NCBI GenBank assembly: GCA_010015655.1
Contig: ML976674.1
Span: forward strand, 186,001 to 250,000
Length of the DNA: 64,000 nt
Source: Bimuria novae-zelandiae CBS 107.79
Taxonomy: Eukaryota > Ascomycota > Dothideomycetes > Pleosporales > Didymosphaeriaceae
Direction: 5' to 3'
Part shown: piece by piece, positions 33,345 through 42,610 of the stretch
Layout of the letters: each line of letters starts with the position of its first letter
Position numbering within the stretch: position 1 is the stretch's first letter
Program-made: the position numbers and the translations under genes
The notes under the pieces: model-generated
Told to the model about the DNA's origin: nothing
Databases searched by the model: none
What the model saw: only the letters and a program-made list of their open reading frames with translations

Positions 33345-35436
33345 ACGTGTCCGTGCGCGTGATGCGCGGGCAACACCAAAACACCCTTAACTTTAACACG
33401 CGACACGCGACAACTCCACTAATATAGATCTAATTTAAGCTACGATTAATAATATTAAATTGTTAAAGCTAGGCGAAACTTTCTCGTACACAAAAACTGC
33501 TGCTAAATATGGTGTTATACAGTCTATATTAATCTAAAGGCATAGAGGAATAACGCGCCCTACACAAGTTAAGAACTCTAGCCAGTAAAAGCTCACCCTA
33601 CAGTAAGAGGAGGAGCTTGTACGATATATTAAAAGACTTACAGAAAGACATATACCTCCTACTAGAGAGATAATACAGAACTTTGCCTTAACAATAGCAA
33701 AGGAGCTAGTTAGCGAGAGCTAGGTTACCTGCTTTATTAACTAATATAGCATTTATCTTATCTCGTAATAGACCGTTAGGATGGACAGCAATCGCTATAA
33801 CGCTAATTTAGTAGATAAATATCGCCTCTATTTTAACCTTTTATATAGTAAGATAGATTAATATCGCATAGATCCTCGTCATATTTATAATATGGATGAA
33901 AAAGGCGTCCTGATTGGTATTGTTAGTAGATCAAAGAGAATATTCAGCAGACGAATGTGGGAGAAGAAGGAGGTTAGAGCATTACTCTAAGATAGCAATC
34001 GCGCATAGATCACGCTCCTGGCATGTATCTGCGCTGATAGATCAGCTCTACCGCCAAGCCTTATCTATGAGGCTACCAACAAGGGCATCCAATCAAGCTG
34101 GGTAGAGGATATCAAGGCAGGATATTATAAAGTCTTTATTACCTTATCATCCTCTAGCTAGACAAACAACGATATTGGACTTGCCTAGCTTAAGCAGGTG
34201 TTTAATCGCTATATAAAAGAGAAGGCTTAATAATTATATTAACTTTTAATCCTAGACGGCCATAGCTCCTATATTACTATAGACTTTATTAACTACTATA
34301 ATTAGAATAAGATCCTGCTTGCTATTCTACCTCCTTATTTAACTTATACGCTTCAGCCACTTAACGTTATAATATTTAAGCCTCTGTTAACAGCCTACTT
34401 AGCAGAGCTATTAAATTACCTTTATAGAAGCTAGGACTTAGCTTCTATTACTAAAGGCAACTTCTTCCCACTATTCTAGAATGCGTGGAAAGCCTCCTTT
34501 AAGAAATTAACTATCCTTAGCTCTTTTAGAGCCACAGGCATATCGCCACCTAATCCTAATTCTATCCTTAATAGGTTCACCTAGGATTAAGAATTAGGCG
34601 ATAACTCCTTATTAGGGCTTAGTAATTATAACTAGAGAAAGATGGATAAGCTTATATAATTAGTAGTAAAGGAATAAGGTAGTTAAGATACAAAAAAGCT
34701 TCGTTAATTACTCTACTATTTATCTATTAAAAATAAGCTGCTTAAGCATGACAACGATAGGCTTAGGCAGGCGCTATCTATTAAGAAGAAGCGTAAGAAG
34801 AAGGGTAAAACTCTAGACCTTTAATAGCGCTAGGAGTATTATAGTAGGGCTATCTTATAGTTACTAAGGAAAGTAAGGGAGGCACGTTATTATTAATTAA
34901 TTAAAGAGTAAGAAGATAAGTAGCAGTAGCTTTAAAAAGCAAAAATAGCAAAGCTAAAGAAGGCAGCTAAGCTATACAAGGAGAAAATATAGCAGGAAAA
35001 GCGTGCTGCGCGAGAGGCAGCTAAGAAGGCGAAGGAGAAGGAGAGGGCTGAAAAGGCTGCTTAGCGCGCTGCCCAGAAGTCTGCCCGCGACGCTGAAAAA
35101 GCTCTACAAGTATCCCAAAAGGGTAAGAGAAAGGCCTCTCAGCCATCTCTACAGAGCAGAAAGCGTCAGAAACGTGGTGTGGATGCTGCAGATATTGGGG
35201 AGGCCTCAGAGGGCGCATCTGCTGCCCCGAGCAAATCTACACGCAGCGGCCGCGACGTCAAGCTTCCAGATAGATTTAAATAGTGCAAATGAATCGTAGC
35301 TATCAAATTACTACCCTGCAAGAAAAATCTCGTGATAATATTGATCGTGGGTGGTGCTGTAGCCTTGTTTTCAATGGAGCGTTTTTGGTGTTGCCCGCGC
35401 ATCACGCGAATCCGCGCATCACGCGCACGGACACGT
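33345..35436 (+). mobile_element. Pogo-type DNA transposon E, nested in the right terminal repeat of D (2092 bp)
   Basis: Starts ACGTGTCCGTGCGCGTGATG and ends with the inverse, ...GCACGGACACGT. TA on both sides (33343-33344, 35437-35438) is the duplicated target inside D's terminal repeat. The right repeat has two copies of CCGCGCATCACGC at 17-bp spacing (35395 and 35412); the left repeat has one, so a 17-bp unit was lost there. Confidence 0.95.
33424..35280 (+). pseudogene. Pogo transposase remnant of element E
   Basis: The position aligned with D's start codon reads ATA (ATG with G-to-A), then a RIPed HTH region. The block HIYNMDEKGVLIGIVSRSKR (first catalytic Asp) is near 33880-33950. Later DDE blocks are broken by stops. 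The C-terminal 35003-35279 is almost free of stops: a charged helix (AAREAAKKAKEKERAEKAA-like when the shifted frame is read) and a basic tail. RIP is strong in the middle and weak at about 33880-34130 and 35000-35280. Not functional. Confidence 0.75.
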
Positions 35437-35471
35437 TAGTGTCGCGGCGCACTGACTGTCTCGGCAGGGTA

Positions 35472-37463
35472 GATGTACATGTGCCGTTCGCTTGTCCATG
35501 GGCTGCCACGTCCAGGCTCGCCTACCACCATCTAGCTCTTCTTAAAGTCATATTGCTAAGGAACTGCTATTCAAGGGCCTAGATATGCTAAGCTTCTCGG
35601 TGCACTGAGTTGTTGTTGGGACCCGGTGGGGTACCGGCTGGTTAGGGAACCAGCAAAAGCACAATGCTGAACAACGCACGCTGGGTGATTCGACATCCAC
35701 ACCCCCGATAGTTCTCGATGCACTTAGAATCCGAACGCTACCTGCCAGCTGCGGACGTTGGATCGTCGCAATAGGCGCCTCTACACCTCACGCCTCGCCT
35801 TCTCGAAGCTCGCGAAGCTCCAAAGTTGACGGCACCTCACGCCTAACCGAATAATATGTTGTCTCCACCTATCGAGTTTCCATGCAAGCAAATGCACAGA
35901 TATTAAATGAATCGGAACTAGCGACACGAAGACTTTACCCATGGGGCTGCTGAAACGGGGGACAGAGAACTAGACTACGATGGCATAGAACACCCCTCAA
36001 ACTTATAGTTATATCCTCCTGCTACCAACTGCCCACCCATTCATCTACAGTAAGCTTGTACACACTACAGCTTAGTGTTACATACCTAGTACAGCTTATT
36101 CGTGTAGATAAGCAATTCCTAGTCCATATAAGGCTGGTTTGCAAGAAGCTGCAGCCTCGGTGATGTTCTACCTTTAACGACCTATCTTTAGATAGGAAAG
36201 ACCTTAGACAGCATAAAGCCGCTTAGTGTTATCGTTAAACCCGGCTCCGTACCTTTTTATTTCAAACGTAGGCGCGAGGCGCCTCGCAATGCAACTAGCT
36301 TCCAGTCGGCGAATTAGGAACCAACCTTTCTACAATCTCTTCGGCCAGGTCTGCTGCTCGTCCCACTTCCGTACACCTGCTCAGTCTCTAGCCCACCTAG
36401 GGATGACCGGATACAGACCTGCCTATTAATGAGCGGAGATCTGGAGCATGTGGTTCTCGGCCTTGCCGTGTATCCCTCCTAGGAGTCACATGCCTACGAG
36501 CTATGCCGCTACACCAATCCAGAGGTCCGATGGGTATACAGCCCCTACGCCGCAAGTGTTCAAAATCACACAACACAAGTCTCATCTCACATTCTCCTAA
36601 TAGCAGACACAGATCGTTATTCTCTTAAGATCTCCGACGTCTCTCATCCCTTCGCTGATCCCTATTACTCCCCTTACCTTCTTTCCGACGCAAGGATGGC
36701 GGCATTCGATCCGATACGTAGAATTCAGAAGTAAATTATCGAACACCTCTATTAAAACACTATATATACTACTTTGTCTAAGAATCCGCGTGTAAAATAT
36801 CCTTACCATAATCTCCGTATAAAGCGCGAAACGAAAACAACCCTCCAAGCACGCTAGGATTCGAACCCAAGTCTCTCCACTACATTTTCCTTTCCCATCT
36901 ACATTTTCCTCTTACCAGCAGGTCTAGAAGCCCATTTAACAAGCCTAGAAGCACCGATAGCAATACCTAACAGCATTGCTACTAAGCACTAAAAGCACTT
37001 CTCAAATTACTAATAGCGCTGCGGGTAGGGAGGTTTGTGTGTATGGGTGGTGTATGTGGAGCGTCTTACCGCTGGACCACATCCCCTTTTTTGTTATAGT
37101 GTGCGCTTTCGACGGGATACTATATGAGTGGATTATTTTTGGAAGTGAGAGGTGTGTAGAAGTGAAAGGGTGGGGGGATGTTTGTTCCAAGCGCGTAGGA
37201 AGCAAACAAGGCATCTGAAAACGGGCGAGCAGTGCGACGATCGCATGAGCGCACCAGGCATCACACACGAGGAAAAAGAGGACGCAGGGCTTTACAGGAA
37301 GAAGAAATCCACATAACAGCAGGCAGATAGACAGACAGAGCAGTCAAGCAATGTGCACGCTGTTAATTTCTCTAAAATTGTATAGCCACCCACGTTGTGT
37401 GCCAACCAATGCCATAAAGCGATAACCCAACGCCTTCGATGCATAGCCACGGACTATGGCGCA
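35472..37463. other. About 2 kb of gene-poor unique sequence
   Basis: Normal base composition, short unconvincing frames on both strands. Contains a small direct repeat TACATTTTCCT (about 36883 and 36902) next to a tRNA-like GGTTCGAATCC on the minus strand. I see no protein gene. Sequence near 37290-37460 is the 3' flank of LSG1. Confidence 0.5.
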
Positions 37464-39510
37464 CTACTGATACTCCTCCCTCACCTTCTTCGCCCTCCTC
37501 TTATTCCCCTTGAAGTGCTTCTTACTATTCATCTGCAGCTCGCTCGGATCGACATCCTTCTCCATAGCTACCACAGCCTTCAATTTTCGCCCGCTCAACT
37601 GCTTCCCCTGCTCACTGTACTGGTAGTGAAAAGGCCTCTGTACATGTCCGCTGCCCTGGCCGGGACCGAAGAACTTCTTGTCCAGCCGCGCGCCCTTCTC
37701 GCCAGTCATGGGGATAGAAGCCATGTCGAGGTCGTCGTCCATTACGGACGCATCTTCTGCACCTGCAGCAGCAGAAGATGATGTGGCTACGGAAGCCAGG
37801 TGGTGGCGGCGTTTTGCAGGGAGGTGATTTATGTCGTAAAGCTCGCGGTTGAAGTGTTTGGGGTCGATCGGGGGCTCGGTGGGCGGAGGATGGCAGAACA
37901 GCAGCTTACCCTTGACGTAGTCCTTGAGGATGTAGCGCGCTGCTCGGGACTCGTCGGGCTGGCCTAGACCTTGGGTTTGGAAACCTCGTGCAATGGCGTA
38001 GGCACGGAGGAGTTCTTCTGAAGTAGGAATGCCGGTACCGCCTTCTTCGAGTGGTCGAAGTTGGATCTTCATACCGTAAATGGCTTCAAGGAACGATGGT
38101 GGAATTCGTTGTGCGACGAGGCTGGCCGGACCAGTGTACTCGCGCAGTTGGTCGATAGGAAGGACGCCGGCACAGACGAGCTCGCCCTTCGTGGTTGCGA
38201 AGTTGGGGAACACAAGACCGGGGCAATCACAGAGGATGACTTGATCACTGAGATGAATGGTCTGGAAGTGCTTTGTTTTACCAGGTGTCGCAGAGACGGA
38301 GACCTTCTTGGCGCCGATGAGGGCGTTGATGGTGGAGGATTTACCGACGTTGGGGTAACCAACAAGACCGATTGACGTTTTGCGACGCTCGCCATCCGGG
38401 CCTGTATCGACATCTGGCGCGTGTTCGAGAAAGAGGGCTTCCAGCTCATCAGTCGTCAGGATTCTTATCCGCTCCTCTTCCTCGGACAATGCAGTCTCCT
38501 CGTCGACCCACTGTTCTCGCTCTTCTTTCTTGTCTTGTATGTCGATCTTCTTGGCTTCTTTAGCGAGCTCGTCGCCTTCAACATCGATTTCTTCCTCAAC
38601 TTCATCCTCGTCTAGAAGATCATCTAAGTCTTCGCTGTCTTCATCATCTTCATCGCCTTCTTCGAGTTGCCTGGCCTCATTCATCTCCTTTGCCAGCTCA
38701 GCCGAGAAGAACTTGTAGTTGATGTCCTTCTCCACGAAGTAGTCTGCCCACGCCTTTCGCTGCTCCAAAGTCATCATATCTGCCTTGTTGACAAGCAACA
38801 AGTTGTTCTTCTTAGGGTCCACCTCCTTCACATAGGTTTCCAAATCTTCACTTCGAAACAGCAACGGGTTGCGCGCGTCAACAATCTGAACCACCAAATC
38901 GGACCTCTCAATCACGCGCCACAACTGTCTCCAGACCTCAAGATTTCGCTCAAACGGCGTCATGAGCAAGTCGTTGTGCTCCTGTAATTCTGCCAAGCCT
39001 CTTCGCCACTGCAGCAAAGATTCTTTCTCTCGGATATCTAGTTGTTGCGGTGTCGTCTTTTCGTCCCAGTGTGGCCTCCTGGGTACACTCAGCTTGTCCC
39101 GGTTCTCTTTGTGCTTCCGTACTGTCGCGCGCTCCTCGGCTGCGGTGAGCAAGTACGGATTCTTCTGGTCGCGATGAATAATCTTGACGTTGTTCATCTT
39201 TTCGGCCGTGAAATCGGTACCCGCCAGCTCAGCGGTGGAAAGAAACTCGTCAAGGTCGTTTTGTTCGGTGACAGAGCGCATCTTAACATATGCTGCTTCC
39301 TTCTTTTCGTTCGTGATGTACTACAAGAATTAGCATGTGTATGATTCTCTAGTGTATGCGCATATATACTCGCTCTCCATTCTGCCCCGTGCGCTCGATA
39401 CCGCCCTGGAAGTTGCCCTTGCGCATGTCCGCGCCTTTGCCCTTCCCGAAGCGGTCATTCATGAGGCTGTTGCCCAGCCCCACGCTTTTCTTCGACTTTG
39501 CGAGCACCAT
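37464..39510 (-). CDS. LSG1: Large-subunit GTPase LSG1 (60S ribosome maturation)
   Basis: Circularly permuted cytoplasmic GTPase, 665 aa, required to release the export adaptor Nmd3 from 60S subunits. Exons 39510-39370 and 39320-37464, with a 49-bp intron (GTATAT...TGTAG) joining NGER to YITNEKKEAAYVK. The permuted G-motif order is visible: G4 NKAD (about residues 225-228) precedes G1 GYPNVGKSS (about 368-376) and G3 DCPG (about 412-415). An acidic stretch (EDDEDSEDLDDLLDEDEVEE) lies between, as usual in this family. The C-terminus is basic (KKHFKGNKRRAKKVREE). Starts at MVLAKSKKSVGLGNSLMNDRFGKGKG, the conserved N-terminus of the filamentous-fungal proteins. Divergent from LTV1 across about 250 bp. 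Confidence 0.97.
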
Positions 39511-39760
39511 GTTGCCGGTTGGATCTGAATTTCCTGTGTGCCTAGGTGCAAGTGCGTGGCGGGGTGTGTAGTGTATAAGAGTTGGGCATGAGTGGTGGTC
39601 GGCGAAAAGTTGCCCCACGTCATTCACCCCTCGCTGTTTTTCGCTTAAATTTTCTAGGGAAACTGCGACCGCGCCCGCCGCCACCTTTTGTAAGCGTTCT
39701 CCGGCCTTCGACGCGCACCCAAGACCGACTCCACACTCGCCTCATACTGCCGCCGCCAAT
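39511..39760. promoter_or_regulatory. Bidirectional LSG1/LTV1 promoter
   Basis: 250 bp separate two divergent start codons of ribosome-assembly genes. The stretch includes AAATTTTC (39648-39655), loosely similar to the rRNA-processing element of yeast ribosome-biogenesis promoters. The shared promoter suggests joint regulation. Confidence 0.6.
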
Positions 39761-41321
39761 ATGCCGCGCCGAAAGTTCATGTAAGCCGCTTTTCCACAAT
39801 ATAATATTTGGTGTTGAGTACCCCGCTAACCCCTCCAGCGACAAGAAGAACGCGATCAACTACCGCCTCGTCCACCGCGCTCAAAATGACCCTCGCATTC
39901 ACGATGCCGACGCCCCGGATATGGTCTTTGCCGAAGTCGAGGGCAAGAACACGCGCGATAATTCCAAGCCCGCTGGCAGTTCGCGAGCCTCGCAGTATTC
40001 GTCCGCTTCAAGATGGACGGCCGCCACGGGACGCACCGGACGCAGCCAGATCAAGTCGCGTGGAGAACTAGAGAATGAATTCGGCTCCAGGGTCCGCACG
40101 AACGAAGGCGAGGCCGCCAGCTATGGCATTTACTACGACGATTCCGAGTACGATTACATGCAGCATATGCGGGATCTGAATAGTGGCGGCGGTGAGGCGT
40201 ACTTTATTGAGGCGAAGCCGGACAAGAAGAAAGGAAAACAGAAGATGGATCTAGCAGATGCTCTTCGTGCTGCTACACTAGACGACAGACAGAGCGAGGC
40301 GGGGATAAGTGTGAGCAGCAGCATCAGTCGGGCAGCTAGTGATGTCTTTGGAGAAGACCTTGCGCCCTCCGAGTTTGTGCGGAAGACGACATACCAAGAT
40401 CAGCAGAACATTCCGGATGCGATCGCTGGGTTCCAGCCGGACATGGACCCTAGGCTACGCGAAGTACTGGAGGCGTTGGAAGACGAAGCATATGTAGAGG
40501 ATGAGGAAGACTTTTTTGCGGAGCTGACGGGGGATCCAGCCGAGGTCGGCCAGTATGAATGGGAGGAGCAAGATTTCGAAGATGAAGTCGGCACCATGAA
40601 CAGATTCTTAGATGAAGACGACGCAGGCTGGGAGTCGGACGACACGATCAAAGCATCTTTACCAAAGCCCAAGAAGGACAAAGCACCAGTCGAGCCCATA
40701 GACCCGTCTACCCTTCCTGCGCCAGGTGAGGTTCCAGCTGCCCCGGAAGAAGGTCACATGGACTATATGGAGGAATTCAAGAAGTTCAAGAGCGACGCAA
40801 AGGCCGGCAAGGCACCCAAACCAGCAGCGCCTTCGGATATACAGTCTTCGATCCTCACAGGCGCCTCGGCATTGACTGCCGGCGGTCGCAAGAAGAAGCG
40901 AAAGGGTGCTCTCACGTCTACTTCCAACTATAGTATGACGTCCTCAGCACTCCACCGAACCGAGGGCCTCACTCTTCTCGACCAAAGGTTCGACAAGATT
41001 GAGGAAGAGTATGCGGAAGACAACTTCCCAGACGACGCTTCCATGATTTCAGGCATGAGCGGGATGTCTGGACTTAGCAAGATGTCGGGCATGAGCGGCA
41101 TGTCTGGCATGTCCAACATGAGCGAGGTACCGCAACTGCGATCGGACTTTGACAACATCATGGACGACTTCTTGGGAAACCACGCAGCGGTCGGGAAGAG
41201 GAAAAACTACATTCGGAAGGGTAAGGTCATGAGCGGGGTCGAGCAGTTGGACGAGGTGCGGAAGGGACTGGGGCCAGCGAGGATCAATGGGCGACCGCGG
41301 CCGCAGAACTTGAAGGCCTAG
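39761..41321 (+). CDS. LTV1: LTV1, 40S ribosomal subunit assembly/export factor
   Basis: Low-temperature-viability family protein, 500 aa, which binds pre-40S subunits (Rps3 region) and is released by phosphorylation during late maturation. Exon 1 is only 20 nt (39761-39780, MPRRKF plus two bases); intron 39781-39838 (GTAAGC...CCAG); exon 2 is 39839-41321. The N-terminal MPRRKFIDKKNAINYRLVHR is the family signature, followed by DDSEYDYMQHMRD and a long acidic middle (EDEEDFFAELTGD, EEQDFEDEVG). Conserved SALHRTEGLTLLDQRFDKIEEEY and FDNIMDDFLG occur near the C-terminus. A Met-Ser-Gly-rich repeat (SGMSGMSGLSKMSGMSGMSG) lies between. The tiny first exon fixes the start codon. Confidence 0.96.
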
Positions 41322-41710
41322 ACGGAGAGAGGAGTTTTTGGGGCATTTTGCGGCGTTCAGGGACACGAAAATGCCTGCTATACCCGGTAGAAGTTTTGCA
41401 TGAATTTATATTAGTGTATTGAATCGTTCACCACCCTTCTGTCGTCCGCTAGGCTTCTTGCGCTGCTCGAGAGATAGCGTTGTACTATCCACAGCACTAG
41501 CCAAGACTTGTGTTGTTCAAGCCACTTCCATAGCTGATCGCAGCACGCGACCTCCGTAGTGGGTATATTCTGCGCCCCTTCCTTCCATAATGATGTCTTT
41601 CCATGGCAGTGACCCACCTCAGCCAAGGCCCGTGAAATGCCAATCCAATCGATCACGCAGAGTCATCACCCGATGATCTGTCCACCCAATGGTCAACCCG
41701 TCACAGCCCT
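41322..41710. other. Convergent 3' regions of LTV1 and BET5
   Basis: 389 bp between the LTV1 stop and the BET5 stop on the opposite strand. Open frames here have no coding features. The sequence suits 3' UTRs of both genes. Confidence 0.5.
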
Positions 41711-42263
41711 TCACGACGGCAGCACAGTCGTAACAAACAGCTCCAACGCGCGCTCAAACAGCTCATTCGCAACCCCAATGCCCCCCGGGTGCTCCACCGG
41801 CGCCAGCGGATTCTTAACCACATACTCGACGTACAAATTCGCCCATATCTGGTGCAAGTACGGGCGCAAATTATTCAACTTGGTGTCGGTGAGCATGACG
41901 AACTTCATGCGCGTGGCCGTCTCGTAGTAGTGCAGCTTGTACTCGCCGGTGCGGTAGCTGAGGAAGGTGTCGTCTTGGCCGCCGAGCTTCTGCACCATGT
42001 TGCGCAGCGAGAAGACGAGGCCGAAGATGAGCTTCTCGTCGTCGGCGTGCTTGGAGCGCTGCGCGGCCGTGACGCCGCCATTCGAGGTGATGCTTGAGCC
42101 GGAGGTTGGACGGGGCGTTTTGGAGGAGGAGGACGCGGGGCGCATGGGCGTCCAGCGGCGGGAGTAGATGCACTCGGCTAGAATTGTTTTAGTATCGTAA
42201 TGGGCAGAGAAAGAGGTTCGACTCACTGTGGCGGTCGAATATGTAGAACGAGTACAACACCAT
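41711..42263 (-). CDS. BET5: TRAPP complex subunit BET5 (TRAPPC1), two exons
   Basis: Core subunit of the TRAPP tethering complexes acting in ER-to-Golgi traffic as a Rab exchange factor; 167 aa (yeast 159). Exon 1 is 42263-42227, MVLYSFYIFDRH plus one base; intron 42226-42178 (GTGAGT...CTAG, 49 bp); exon 2 42177-41711. The MVLYSFYIFDRH...ECIYSRRW start is the longin-like sybindin signature. Other family blocks: LIFGLVFSLRNMVQKLGG, YKLHYYETATRMKFVMLTD and LYVEYVVKNPL. A Ser/Thr-rich insert (about residues 27-45) is typical of filamentous fungi. The short first exon is supported by the conserved N-terminus and the phase-1 junction. Confidence 0.95.
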
Positions 42264-42610
42264 GGCAGGCCGCGGGTACGTACTTTCGATATTTGAGCGG
42301 ACGGCGGCGCTCGGGGTCTCGAACCGCGGAAGACGTCCCCGCGAATGCGATTCCTCGCTAAGCCGTCCCGGGGCCACTGTCGACCGGTGCGCAGTGGAGC
42401 AATAGCGGGGCAAACAGACAGACGTTGACCCAGGGCTTGGCCAGAGAAGCACGAGAAAGGCGGCTGGGAGAATCCAGTATCTTTCTTTTGCTACCATCCG
42501 TCATACTCTAGTTGCCGACTACATACCCTTATCCGCCTTGAACCCTGCAATTGACCCTCGCGAGCATCTTTTGTTTGAATTCCTCGCTGCTTGACGTTCC
42601 TCCGCGCCCT
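42264..42610. promoter_or_regulatory. Divergent region between BET5 and the CaMKK-type kinase
   Basis: 347 bp between two divergent starts; short overlapping frames only. Probably the promoters of both genes. Confidence 0.45.

Larger units (their letters stand above)
31249..35469 (+). mobile_element. Pogo-type DNA transposon D, interrupted by element E
   Basis: The left terminal repeat starts at 31249 (CCCTGCCGAGACAGTCAGTG...GCCACCCC). The matching right repeat is split: its inner part ends at 33344 (GGCGCGTTA), and its outer part runs from 35437 (TAGTGTCGCGGCGCACTG) to 35469. TA flanks: 31247-31248 and 35470-35471. Removing E and one TA leaves an element of about 2.13 kb. The junction TA at 31247 is shared with element C. 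Confidence 0.92.

Noticed and set aside
36840..36960. tRNA gene on the minus strand suggested by GGTTCGAATCC (T-arm/B-box)
   Set aside because: The presumed 3' acceptor arm has no complementary 5' arm upstream, no anticodon arm could be folded, and an A-box-like TGGTAAGAGG alone is too weak. It could be a tRNA-derived scrap.
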